From positions 1 through 46,807 of the IMG/VR virus record IMGVR_UViG_3300025881_000025: a stretch of DNA of 46,807 nucleotides; one strand, written 5' to 3'. Every line of letters starts with the position of its first letter. Position 1 is the stretch's first letter. Below, one piece after another: positions 39,561 through 46,807 of the stretch. This DNA comes from a virus. The translations under genes and the position numbers were made by a program. A model generated the notes under the pieces. That model worked only from the letters and a program-made list of their open reading frames with translations, was not told where the DNA came from and did no database searches.

Positions 39561-39835
39561 TGGTAATCTGGAAAGATGTTAACGAAGTTTTACCTAAAGA
39601 ACACTGTTATGTTCTAGTGGCTTGTGCTGGAGGAAATACTACTACAACATTTTACTCACCACATCACGAGCATTTTAAGATTGTCTATGGCGACAAAAGT
39701 AGCTACCGAAGGAAATATCTAGGAAAGTACAGTAGGCACTTTGACTTGGCTCACAAGTACGGCTACAAGATAATGTTTTGGACTGAGATTCCTGAACCAC
39801 CAGAGGAAGTTTATATTGACGGAGAGGACACATGA
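39560..39835 (+). CDS. DUF551-like hypothetical protein
   Basis: A 91-residue protein opening MVIWKDVNEVLPKEHCYVLV and ending KIMFWTEIPEPPEE. The W-x-x-V-x-E-x-L-P start and the W-x-x-(I/L)-P-x-PP end are the hallmarks of DUF551 proteins, common in phages and of unknown function. Confidence 0.65.
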   Translation: MVIWKDVNEVLPKEHCYVLVACAGGNTTTTFYSPHHEHFKIVYGDKSSYRRKYLGKYSRHFDLAHKYGYKIMFWTEIPEPPEEVYIDGEDT

Positions 39836-40167
39836 ACAAGTATCACCAGACATTACTAGAAAAAGGTTATCGGAAGCACGTACACGAGAGTTACAATCTC
39901 CTGCACATGACTGATACGCTCTATCAGAAGAGAATCACAGACGACACAGGTGTTCGCTATTTCATCAACGTGTGGTGGTATCCAGAGCGTCCTGTAGGAG
40001 ACATGGGGCACGTTATGAGTGAAAGTGTGCAGCCAGAAGTTCAGATGAGTACACGAGACGGTACACATGTTAATCTTGAGTATTTGTCAGATGATATAGA
40101 GAAAGCTGAGGATTATTTTGATGATGTTTGGGTAGAACTTGGGATGGGTTATTATGAACGGTTCTGA
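39832..40167 (+). CDS. Hypothetical protein
   Basis: A 111-residue protein coupled to the previous gene by ATGA. It includes VRYFINVWWYPERPVGDMG and a very acidic C-terminus. No family recognised. Confidence 0.65.
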   Translation: MNKYHQTLLEKGYRKHVHESYNLLHMTDTLYQKRITDDTGVRYFINVWWYPERPVGDMGHVMSESVQPEVQMSTRDGTHVNLEYLSDDIEKAEDYFDDVWVELGMGYYERF

Positions 40168-40181
40168 ACTTGGGAGAGTTT

Positions 40182-40340
40182 ATGAAAATTAACGCAAACA
40201 ACCTAAACAGACTAGAGAATGCTTTAGAAACCCTGTCAGACATTCTTGACACACAACCATCGGAGATTATATATGCTCTTACAGGCGTTTGTTTGATTAG
40301 CGAAGAAGAAGCTGGTGATATTCTGGAGATTATACAATGA
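40182..40340 (+). CDS. Small helical protein, tandem copy 1
   Basis: A 52-residue ORF with GGGAGAGTTT before the ATG (NLNRLENALETLSDILDTQP ... EEAGDILEIIQ). It resembles the next ORF in layout: helix, short turn, helix. Confidence 0.6.
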   Translation: MKINANNLNRLENALETLSDILDTQPSEIIYALTGVCLISEEEAGDILEIIQ

Positions 40341-40498
40341 CCATCCAACAAATACAAAAGCTACAACATGCCCTTGAAATTCTCGAAAGCGTTACGGGGT
40401 ATTCTCCTAAGTATATCCTGTGGTTGCTTGAACAAGGCTCAGATGTGTTTACAGATGATGAGCGGGAGGTTATTCTTGGGGCTCTTTTGAAGGGATAG
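40337..40498 (+). CDS. Small helical protein, tandem copy 2
   Basis: A 53-residue ORF overlapping the previous one (ATGA). The sequence (IQKLQHALEILESVTGYSPK ... DDEREVILGALL) is related to copy 1. Confidence 0.6.
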   Translation: MTIQQIQKLQHALEILESVTGYSPKYILWLLEQGSDVFTDDEREVILGALLKG

Positions 40499-40507
40499 GA
40501 GGAGGGT

Positions 40508-40708
40508 ATGTATACACCAAGACCAAGAGTAACAATCACACATGAACCTTCTGGTATATCTGCGTATTGTTCTGAGTGTAGGACAGACAGGGGAAACCAT
40601 GAGAAAGCTCTGAAACTTCTTAAGAGTCGTTTGTGGGCAGCGCAGCAGGTTGAAGTAGATCTGAAAGACATCACCGTTGAGACTTTTGAGAATGATTCTT
40701 TTGAATAG
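40508..40708 (+). CDS. Hypothetical protein
   Basis: A 66-residue protein with AGGAGGGT upstream of the ATG. It includes ITHEPSGISAYCSECRTDRG, where CSEC could be half of a metal site. Last gene before a terminator-like hairpin. Confidence 0.6.
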   Translation: MYTPRPRVTITHEPSGISAYCSECRTDRGNHEKALKLLKSRLWAAQQVEVDLKDITVETFENDSFE

Positions 40709-40723
40709 CTTGTGAAAATCTTG

Positions 40724-40753
40724 AGCGTCTCTTTGGGGTGCTTTTTGTTTTTG
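40724..40753 (+). terminator. Intrinsic terminator
   Basis: AGCGTCTC and GGGGTGCT form an 8-bp stem (three G-T pairs) with a TTT loop, followed by TTTTGTTTTT. It separates the small-gene run from the helicase unit. Confidence 0.6.
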
Positions 40754-40760
40754 GTATAAT
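40752..40760 (+). promoter_or_regulatory. Putative extended -10 promoter
   Basis: TGGTATAAT (TGnTATAAT) lies directly behind the terminator T-run. It would start a new transcript for 40875 onward, including the helicase. Confidence 0.55.
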
Positions 40761-40874
40761 AAATATAACACAACATATAACTTGATATTCTGGATAAAAC
40801 ACTATATACTCTTGTTGTGGGGAGTAAGCACAACAGTACATCCCCCAAAACTTTTAAACAGCAGGAGAATCTTT

Positions 40875-41081
40875 ATGCAAATAGAATCAGATGTCCCATT
40901 TGAGGACAACAGCAAGAACCGTAAGTACCCTTGGAAAGATATGCAGGTGGGTGATAGCGTTTTGATTGAAGACAACACACACTCTGCACGATGCTCTGCC
41001 TATAGTTATGGAAAGCGTAACAGTAAAGAGTTTCGTAGTCGCACCGAAGAAAATGGAATTCGGATTTTCAGGACTAAATAA
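40875..41081 (+). CDS. Hypothetical DNA-binding-like protein
   Basis: Start chosen at ATG 40875 (CAGGAGAATCTTT upstream). The 68-residue product (MQIESDVPFEDNSKNRKYPW, KDMQVGDSVLIEDN, and a basic C-terminus) has the W-x-x-M-x-V-G-D-S pattern of small phage proteins often found near replication genes. Role unknown. Confidence 0.65.
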   Translation: MQIESDVPFEDNSKNRKYPWKDMQVGDSVLIEDNTHSARCSAYSYGKRNSKEFRSRTEENGIRIFRTK

Positions 41082-41092
41082 CGGGAGTTAAA

Positions 41093-42694
41093 ATGTTTTA
41101 TCCAGAGAAAACTTTTGTATCAACCGGACAGAAGCAAAACTTTTACACACTCAGAAAGTGGGGAATTCTTAAGGATCACGCTGGAAGTGTTCGTAACACA
41201 AGTTTGCACGTACAGAACTTGTCCACAGAGAAAGACCGTGCCAGTTTGAAAGGTAAAGAGATCAGTCGTAAACTTGGTCTACCATTTGAACCAGAGATTG
41301 ACTTTGATGTAAAAGAGATTCAGCGGAACAAACACAAGAACACTTTTGAGTTCGTTGAGGTTGCACCAGAAGAAGTGAAGGAAGGCAATTACGCCAATGA
41401 ATATGAAAAAATCTGTGCAACGCTTCCTGACACAACCACAGAGAAACAAAAGAAAGCAATTGAGTCTATCTGCAACGGTGAAAATATTTTCCTAAGTGGT
41501 CCGGGGGGCGTTGGTAAGTCGTTCGTGGTTGGCAAGGTCTATAATAACGAAACATTGGTGTGTGCTCCGTCAGGTATTGCAGCACTAAATGTTGGTGGTA
41601 TCACTTGCCACAGGGCATTTGGTCTACCATTGAATGTTGTTCTGCCGAAGAATTACTATGATTCTTTACCGGACAGTACACAAGCGTTTCTCATGAGCGC
41701 AAAGAAACCGAGAATTATCATAGACGAGATTTCTATGGTAAGAGCAGATATGCTACATCTGATTGACCAGAAACTTCAAAGGTTCTTCAGAAACAATAAG
41801 CCTTTCGGCGGTGTGCAGGTTGTGGTTGTTGGAGACTTCCTACAGATTCCACCCATTGTCAACAGTAATGATCGTGACGAGTATTATGTGGGGCAGGGGT
41901 ATATCTCTCGGTATTGTTTTAGCTCCCCCTCGTGGAACTTCCGAATGATTGCTCTTACAGAAGTGATTCGACAAGAAGATAAACGACAAGTTGCAATGCT
42001 TGGTGCTATTCGTAAGAACACTGATAAGTCTGCACGGGCATTACGTGCTATTACTTCTGGTGCAAAACCTTATGAGCCAAACAGCGATATTCACCTCTGC
42101 ACAATCAATAAACGTGCCAATGATATCAACGGTTGTGAGTATACTAAGGTGCAGGCGAAGGAACACACATTCTTTGCACGGTATACGGGTAAGTGGTCTG
42201 AGTCGGAACGTCCTGTAGATGAGTTGTTAAGGCTCAAAGAGGGCTGTCGTGTCATCATCACACAGAACAACCCGGAAGGTCTCTACATGAATGGTGACAG
42301 GGGTACTGTGATCAAGATTGATGGACAGACAATTGTTGTACTCAAGGATGACAACCAGGAGGTGTTGATTGAGAAAGGCAACTGGGAAAGATTCAAGTAT
42401 GTTCGCAGCGGAGATCACGTAGAACCTGTTGTAGAAGCAACTTATGAGCAATATCCATTGAAACTCGGCTGGGCTATCTCTATCCACAAGTCACAAGGTA
42501 TGACACTAGACAATGCTTCTATTGACGTTGCAAGAGGTTGCTTTGAACATGGCCAACTGTATGTTGCACTTAGTCGTGTTAGGAACCTTGAGAACCTATC
42601 ATTTGTATCACACGTTGGACCACACAATATTATTGTTGATCAAGAGGTAATTGATTTTTACAGGAAAGCTGTAGCGGAGAATAGAAATGAGTAA
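41093..42694 (+). CDS. Pif1/Dda-like SF1 DNA helicase
   Basis: The 533-residue protein has SF1B helicase motifs: motif I GPGGVGKS (136-143), motif Ia near APSGIAALNVGG, motif II IIIDEISMVRADML, motif III VVVVGDFLQIPP, and the C-terminal SIHKSQGMTLDNASID and LYVALSRVRNL (motifs V/VI). The N-terminal 110 residues are specific to this group. It unwinds DNA 5' to 3' during replication or recombination. It overlaps the next gene by eight bases. Confidence 0.92.
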   Translation: MFYPEKTFVSTGQKQNFYTLRKWGILKDHAGSVRNTSLHVQNLSTEKDRASLKGKEISRKLGLPFEPEIDFDVKEIQRNKHKNTFEFVEVAPEEVKEGNYANEYEKICATLPDTTTEKQKKAIESICNGENIFLSGPGGVGKSFVVGKVYNNETLVCAPSGIAALNVGGITCHRAFGLPLNVVLPKNYYDSLPDSTQAFLMSAKKPRIIIDEISMVRADMLHLIDQKLQRFFRNNKPFGGVQVVVVGDFLQIPPIVNSNDRDEYYVGQGYISRYCFSSPSWNFRMIALTEVIRQEDKRQVAMLGAIRKNTDKSARALRAITSGAKPYEPNSDIHLCTINKRANDINGCEYTKVQAKEHTFFARYTGKWSESERPVDELLRLKEGCRVIITQNNPEGLYMNGDRGTVIKIDGQTIVVLKDDNQEVLIEKGNWERFKYVRSGDHVEPVVEATYEQYPLKLGWAISIHKSQGMTLDNASIDVARGCFEHGQLYVALSRVRNLENLSFVSHVGPHNIIVDQEVIDFYRKAVAENRNE

Positions 42695-43406
42695 ATCAAA
42701 GGAGTTTGATGAACTGAATGAAAAGTATTGGGAAGAATACCAGAGAATCTTAGGTCGTGAAATTGACAGAAGTTCTTATGAGATTGCTAAATTGCAACTG
42801 GCAACCAAAGGTAGGAAAAAACTTCCAAATACACCGGACACACCCTGTAAAGAGATTATTGAGTTTCCAGAAGCACTACAAGCATATTCATACGTCCTAG
42901 AAAACAATAGTAGTGCTAAGGAGGCACTTGAGTATGTTGCAGAGTTCTTTGGTAAAGAAGACGGGTGGATTGACGAGGTGAAAAACAACAGATACCCTTC
43001 AGCCAAAGATGTTGTAAAGTCACACGATGACCACCCTGTTCAAAAAGATATGAAAAAGAAGGACACTATGGATCGTAATAGTCTGACACAAGCAAGCACA
43101 CCCAACATGCAACTAAATAAGTTATCAAAGTACCGGACAATATACCAGCGACTAGATTCACTAGAAGATTCCGATGCAGATAAGCAAAAGAGAATAACAC
43201 TTCTGGAAGCTAAGCAAATTATCTGGGAAGAAGATATTTCAAGAGCACACTCAGGAACAGGAGCATTAGCGTTACCAGACAAAGTATCTCTCCTGAAAAC
43301 CGCAGGATACACTGACGCTGTGTGTGCTGAAGTGCTGGATGTTTCGGAACGAACTGTAAGAAGGCACAAGAAGACTTTAGAGCTTGTCCAAGAAGCTAAA
43401 GAATAA
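42687..43406 (+). CDS. HTH protein coupled to helicase
   Basis: A 239-residue charged protein. The C-terminal 35 residues (AGYTDAVCAEVLDVSERTVRRHKKTL) form a clear helix-turn-helix. The N-terminal two thirds are helical and of unknown type. Because it is coupled to the helicase and lies next to the gene-free region, a replication-initiator or regulator role is possible, but this is only inferred. Confidence 0.7.
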   Translation: MSKSKEFDELNEKYWEEYQRILGREIDRSSYEIAKLQLATKGRKKLPNTPDTPCKEIIEFPEALQAYSYVLENNSSAKEALEYVAEFFGKEDGWIDEVKNNRYPSAKDVVKSHDDHPVQKDMKKKDTMDRNSLTQASTPNMQLNKLSKYRTIYQRLDSLEDSDADKQKRITLLEAKQIIWEEDISRAHSGTGALALPDKVSLLKTAGYTDAVCAEVLDVSERTVRRHKKTLELVQEAKE

Positions 43407-44021
43407 TCCCTTGAAAACCTGAGCGACACGTTGGTTTCACACTTTCGTGCCCGGTTGTTTTTGACAATATTCCCTTTAATATAATAAGAAAAATAATAAG
43501 CAACCTAACAGGTCACAAGCATACTCAATTGTATTCACAAGAACGGGGAGAAATGAGGATGGTCACATCATCTCCCCTTCACCAGAACATTCTTAAGAGC
43601 TTCCCTGTATACCACCCTAAGGATATATAGACAATATCCCCTGCACACTATATCCCACCATAGTATTCCATAGATTCTCCTGTGTTCCTCACAGAAGCCT
43701 ACACAAGTATTCCTAACAACCCCTACAGTATGCTCTCCTGTTCAAATAATCCCTCCTGTACGTCTCTGCATAAGCCCCTATGTATTGTGTCAATCATTAG
43801 CTTGCTTATGTTTGCAAAGGATGTGCAAAGAATACCTTAGTTTGATTGTGTTTATCTGGTGACACAGCTTGTGTTCTGTATAGGAATTCTTTAGTAATAT
43901 CAATAAGATAGCTGTACACACCTCCTGCACAATACTCTTCTAAAAATTTCTCCTAAAAATCGCTTTGCTAATTCGATTGTGTTCTATGAAAATATCTTGG
44001 GAAATATCATCTGGACATTTT

Positions 44022-44110
44022 GGCCGTAGCCCTTGTATCAGAAGGTTTCTCAGGCAGTCTTGGTAATCATCAGATTCAATGTATGAGTGTTAAGATACCC
44101 CACTACGGCC
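44022..44110. ncRNA. Possible structured RNA or DNA element
   Basis: GGCCGTAG (44022-44029) and CTACGGCC (44103-44110) form a perfect 8-bp stem. Inside it GTATC and GATAC form a second helix in register, separated by a small internal loop (CCCTT/CCCA). A short AGAA-GGT-TTCT hairpin lies further in. Stacked helices around a 50-base apical region suggest a folded RNA; the strand is not known. Confidence 0.4.
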
Positions 44111-44289
44111 CCCGCAGACATCCCACGAAATTTCAAAATATCAATAGCAAGCTATACAGTCACAATAGCATTCAATAGTTTCCTCATGTATTCACCAGTA
44201 TTCCTGCCAGTGTATGCAATAGAATCTCTCCAGAGTCTCCCCTAGCTATCCATACCGAACAGTAGAATTGTCTCAAGTATTCTTGTGAA

Positions 44290-44305
44290 TGTTCCACGTG
44301 GAACA
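44290..44305. promoter_or_regulatory. parS-like centromere palindrome
   Basis: TGTTCCACGTGGAACA is a perfect 16-bp palindrome. It equals the chromosomal ParB-binding site (parS) known from Pseudomonas-type and related bacteria (general form TGTTNCACGTGNAACA). Only one copy is seen. No parA or parB gene lies in the window. Confidence 0.7.
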
Positions 44306-44417
44306 ATTGATCAGACAATAACAATAACAATCTGGTGTGAACATTGTGCTAACCATTTACATTCGATTAGGTAGCTTATGTATACAATAGTGTGCTAATG
44401 ATTCATGCCAGAGTATT

Positions 44418-44488
44418 CTACTGTATATCTATACACTGTTCATGCATACAGTACTGATCAGATATACATATGTATAAGCATACAGTAG
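44418..44488. repeat. Long inverted repeat with internal palindrome
   Basis: CTACTGTAT (44418-44426) and ATACAGTAG (44480-44488) are perfect 9-base inverted repeats. Between them GCATACAGTA is repeated directly and TATACATATGTATA is a 14-bp palindrome. It could be a protein-binding site at an origin. Confidence 0.4.
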
Positions 44489-44810
44489 TTTATAGGGATA
44501 TTCTGGAGAAAATACTTTAGATTATTTTGATGCTAACTATTGACAAATGATATTAAGGGATTTTGTTGGGTTTAACCAATATTCAACCAAATAGACAACC
44601 ATAAGTCATTCAGTAGATGAATCAATCGAACAATCTTCATCGATTCCTCAGATATACACAAGCTAACATCGTGCCAATATTGTGCCAATCAATAGCAGCC
44701 AGTAGAACAGCCTACAATCGCTTATGACAAGCCTTTGAGCTACCCTAGCATACCCTACTGGCTAACCATAGAATAACCACTGTACACACCTGTACAGCCT
44801 AGAATTCAGA

Positions 44811-44847
44811 CAAAAGAAAGCCGGGATAGTCTGTTAAGATTCCCGGC
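44811..44847 (-). terminator. Intrinsic terminator of the right-hand minus-strand operon
   Basis: On the minus strand GCCGGGA and TCCCGGC form a perfect 7-bp stem around a 14-base loop, followed by TTTCTTTTG. It lies 43 bases after the last gene. Confidence 0.8.
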
Positions 44848-44889
44848 AATAGTTCTAATGTTATTGTGAGGTATGTTCTAGGGATATTC

Positions 44890-45057
44890 TTATGAATCTC
44901 TTTTGATTGGTCTAATAAATTCATGGTTATTTAATGGTAATCCAATAGACTCTAACCAATACCCGTTTGATGACCATACGTAAACAGTATTATTAGTTTG
45001 TTTATAGTATAGACCGTTGTGTTCACAATAGTGTGTTGCATCGTTTGGAATGTTCAT
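44890..45057 (-). CDS. Small hypothetical protein
   Basis: A 55-residue ORF from ATG 45057 with AGGAGCTTATACA upstream. It is Asn/Tyr/Trp rich (MNIPNDATHYCEHNGLYYKQ ... VWSSNGYWLESIG). The terminator follows it directly, so it is the last gene of this operon. Confidence 0.65.
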   Translation of the reverse strand: MNIPNDATHYCEHNGLYYKQTNNTVYVWSSNGYWLESIGLPLNNHEFIRPIKRDS

Positions 45058-45068
45058 TGTATAAGCTC

Positions 45069-45443
45069 CTAATGTGTTTTGACAGTTACGTATGAGAAGT
45101 CATTAGCTAATCCTTTGAACCAATCAGGTACACTAACAACAATCCTCTTCCCTGTTTCTCTTGCTTGCTTTTGTTGCCCTTGTATTTCCCGTTGCATAGC
45201 CAGTAGAAACACTTGTCTGTTATTGAGGTATGCCCGTGTTCTGGCTGTTCTTGCCTTACGAACATTGGGCAATCTACATCTGCCAGTGAATAGCTCGATT
45301 GATTGATAATTGATATTACCATCGTTGTCTAATGGAGCCATGAATAAGTATAGGCGTGTTTCTTTTGTTGTTTGTCCTATGTGAAATAATGAGTTTATTC
45401 TGAGGGCAGAATATAGGGACTTTTTAGATTGAATAGTGTTCAT
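45069..45443 (-). CDS. Hypothetical protein
   Basis: A 124-residue basic protein coupled to the upstream gene by ATGA. It includes TRLYLFMAPLDNDGNINYQS and a basic helical part (RKARTARTRAYLNNRQVFLLAMQ). No family recognised. Confidence 0.7.
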   Translation of the reverse strand: MNTIQSKKSLYSALRINSLFHIGQTTKETRLYLFMAPLDNDGNINYQSIELFTGRCRLPNVRKARTARTRAYLNNRQVFLLAMQREIQGQQKQARETGKRIVVSVPDWFKGLANDFSYVTVKTH

Positions 45444-45832
45444 ACGTTAACCCTAGAATCGCCAACAAAATAAAAGAAATCCGAACCGTTAAGACGTTCA
45501 CCAGCCCGATCAGTTAATCCCGTTGTATATTCATTACTGGAAAATGTGATCAGGTATTGACCAATATAATCTTTATGAACAACATAGCCAACATTCCCGC
45601 TGTACACTTTTACACCACTGTCTACTAATTGCTTAATCTTGCGTATACGTTTGAATGTTTCGATAGACTTCAGATCATTTACATATTGCTCATGCAATGC
45701 CTTGCCAATTTCTAGCATTACGTCTGCCTGATCAAAGTCTAGACCATTGTGTTCTCCAAAACGTCCAACTGTCAGATAGTTATTCACATAATCCAGATAT
45801 AGCTCACGCATGTATTCATTGGCTTGTTTCAT
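45440..45832 (-). CDS. Hypothetical protein
   Basis: A 130-residue protein starting at ATG 45832 (GGGTGACTT upstream). The N-terminal half is helical (EYMRELYLDYVNNYLTVGRF, ADVMLEIGKALHEQYVNDL), and the C-terminal half beta-like. No family recognised. Confidence 0.7.
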   Translation of the reverse strand: MKQANEYMRELYLDYVNNYLTVGRFGEHNGLDFDQADVMLEIGKALHEQYVNDLKSIETFKRIRKIKQLVDSGVKVYSGNVGYVVHKDYIGQYLITFSSNEYTTGLTDRAGERLNGSDFFYFVGDSRVNV

Positions 45833-45898
45833 AAGTCACCCAATACTATCAAAAGAATATTTACAGCGTCCCTGCTATGTGTTCCCTAGTATCCTACT

Positions 45899-45982
45899 TT
45901 ACACTGTCTGCCATTGTTTCCCACGTGCATTCTTGCGATTCTTGCGGAATTGTTTGTGTTCTTTTTTGTTGATGTTTCGCAT
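45899..45982 (-). CDS. Very small basic peptide
   Basis: A 27-codon ORF (MRNINKKEHKQFRKNRKNAR ...) starts four bases after the upstream stop. It is strongly basic, but its ribosome site is weak, so it may be non-functional. The rest of 45833-45986 holds nothing else I can see. Confidence 0.35.
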   Translation of the reverse strand: MRNINKKEHKQFRKNRKNARGKQWQTV

Positions 45983-45986
45983 TAGA

Positions 45987-46469
45987 TTAACTCTCATTGT
46001 CTGTCAGAAGATCCGCCACTTTATTGAGGTCAGAATCCATTGTCAGGCTCTGGCCGCATTCAGTACGCCCCCATACTTCAAAGCCCATAACATCACGCGC
46101 AACACACGCCTCAATGCTTTCCAGCTTATCCGCCAGCCAATCGGACACTAACCAATGCTGTAAAGCTTCCATGCGTTCCTCTGGTTCGTCTCCAAAGTCT
46201 TCCCATGCTGCTTTGATTGCTTGTTCTTCTGTTTCAAAATAACCCTCACGATTGCCATCAGGATCAATAAAAGAATAGGGAACGGTAGATTGATCCTGTT
46301 CGATTATATAGTCTTCAGGTGGTTCTGAATAATCAATAGATTCCAGACACGGCATAAGATCATCAATATACCGCCCCTCATAATCGTTCGCCAGTTCGTC
46401 GATAAACTGTGAAGCGTTAGTGAAGATTTCTTGGTCAATAATCCGCTGGATAATTTCTTGCTTATTCAT
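45987..46469 (-). CDS. Hypothetical acidic protein
   Basis: Start chosen at ATG 46469 (AGGTGACTACC upstream); a GTG nine bases earlier is possible. The 160-residue protein is strongly acidic (DDLMPCLESIDYSEPPEDYI, EAIKAAWEDFGDEPEERMEA). Strong negative charge is common in phage proteins that mimic DNA, but no family is recognised. Confidence 0.7.
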   Translation of the reverse strand: MNKQEIIQRIIDQEIFTNASQFIDELANDYEGRYIDDLMPCLESIDYSEPPEDYIIEQDQSTVPYSFIDPDGNREGYFETEEQAIKAAWEDFGDEPEERMEALQHWLVSDWLADKLESIEACVARDVMGFEVWGRTECGQSLTMDSDLNKVADLLTDNES

Positions 46470-46543
46470 GGTAGTCACCTATCAATCAGTTTTGTGTGTA
46501 TTACGTGTTAAATTCTAGTTTGCTTGTGTTGGTCTGTCACATG

Positions 46544-46741
46544 CTAATGCCAGAGTTTACCCTTTCGATTGTCACTAGCTACAATAGCAGCCAATCGCAT
46601 TTTGTAGCTGAGCCTTGCCTGATTACTAACCCGCTGGATCTTTGCTTGTACGTTCATGTGAGCCAGCCGTGAAACATCATTAGACACTAGCAGGCCATTG
46701 GTTTTGTGTGAAATGCTGGCGCGTTTGTATGTGCTGATCAT
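46544..46741 (-). CDS. Hypothetical basic protein
   Basis: Start chosen at ATG 46741, which overlaps the stop of the partial upstream ORF (TAATG). The 65-residue product is basic (KRASISHKTNGLLVSNDVSR, NQARLSYKMRLAAIVASDNRK). It may bind nucleic acid. Confidence 0.6.
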   Translation of the reverse strand: MISTYKRASISHKTNGLLVSNDVSRLAHMNVQAKIQRVSNQARLSYKMRLAAIVASDNRKGKLWH

Positions 46742-46807
46742 TAGACTACACCCCACGTTTCCGGTTTATCTTTATCGCCCATTTGATTATCACAAGCCTG
46801 ATCAGAA
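46741..46807 (-). CDS. Partial ORF at the right edge
   Basis: An open frame enters from the right edge and stops at TAA 46743-46741, in TAATG overlap with the next start. The visible C-terminus is DNQMGDKDKPETWGVV. The start and product lie outside the window. Confidence 0.45.
   Translation of the reverse strand, partial: SDQACDNQMGDKDKPETWGVV

Larger units (their letters stand above)
43407..44889. other. Gene-free region (about 1.5 kb)
   Basis: No frame with a convincing ribosome site is visible on either strand. The region is AT-rich and lies between convergent blocks. It starts with a possible promoter-like TTGACA at 43461 (spacing to TATAAT is only 13 bases) and many short TATTC/ACAATAG-type repeats. 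It carries a parS-like palindrome, two long inverted repeats and a terminator (listed separately). It is the best candidate in the window for an origin, partition or packaging region. Confidence 0.6.

Noticed and set aside
40330-40848. Minus-strand ORF of 172 codons
   Set aside because: Antisense to two coupled small genes, a terminator and a promoter on the plus strand; no ribosome site.
43413-43465. Terminator after the HTH gene
   Set aside because: A T-run (GTTTTTG) is present, but the only hairpin before it is short and mismatched (CACG/CGTG), so I do not call it.
43461-43485. Promoter TTGACA...TATAAT at the start of the gene-free region
   Set aside because: The spacing is 13 bases, too short for sigma70; a shifted -10 box is weaker.
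45912-45932. CACGTG in the right-hand operon
   Set aside because: Core hexamer only; flanks do not fit parS.

Overview
The window is part of a tailed bacteriophage genome with a contractile tail (myovirus morphotype). The evidence is a complete head-and-tail morphogenesis block: terminase, portal, S49 head protease, decoration protein, major capsid protein, connectors, sheath, tube, tail-assembly chaperones, tape measure, and the first baseplate genes. A long run of early and nucleotide-metabolism genes lies on the opposite strand. Shine-Dalgarno sites are strong (GGAGG-like), genes are densely packed with ATGA/TAATG overlaps, and putative promoters look like sigma70 promoters. The nucleotide-metabolism genes and a perfect 16-bp parS-like palindrome would fit a gammaproteobacterial host, but the host cannot be identified from this window. 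No tRNA, CRISPR array, integrase or insertion sequence was recognised.

Layout. (1) 1-17595, minus strand, is the late/structural block, transcribed from high to low coordinates: terS, terL, a small P-loop protein, portal, protease with a nested scaffold, decoration protein, major capsid protein, head-tail connectors, sheath, tube, tail-assembly chaperones with a likely -1 frameshift, tape measure, Dit-like protein, baseplate plug, and a hub-like gene cut by the left edge. (2) 17728-19214, minus strand, holds small genes upstream of terS, including a zinc-ribbon gene with no ordinary start codon and a degenerate P-loop protein. (3) 19215-19866 is a divergent control region with putative promoters in both directions. 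(4) 19867-43406 is an early block on the plus strand: RNA ligase, DEDD exonuclease, MazG-like pyrophosphohydrolase, thymidylate synthase-like protein, NrdA, NrdB, glutaredoxin, SAP-like protein, dCMP deaminase, PhoH, Pif1/Dda-like helicase, an HTH protein, three free-standing HNH endonucleases, and many small unknown genes. One minus-strand gene, an M15 endolysin, lies inside it at 35244-35702. (5) 43407-44889 is a 1.5-kb gene-free region carrying the parS-like palindrome, long inverted repeats and a possible structured RNA. (6) 44890-46807, minus strand, is a set of small unknown genes ending at a good intrinsic terminator.

The most striking feature is four group I introns on the minus strand. 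Three are in terL: one inside the Walker A motif, one shortly after it, and one directly after Walker B. One is in the tape-measure gene. Removing them restores a 501-residue TerL and a 661-residue tape-measure protein in frame. All four show recognisable P/Q/R/S-type core elements, compensatory changes in P7, and a GNRA-capped hairpin after S. Two encode homing-type endonucleases whose 3' ends overlap the ribozyme core. Other points to follow up are the parS-like site without a visible parB, a duplicated structured element at about 20.7 and 36.75 kb, and a thymidylate synthase whose active-site Cys is followed by Phe instead of His.
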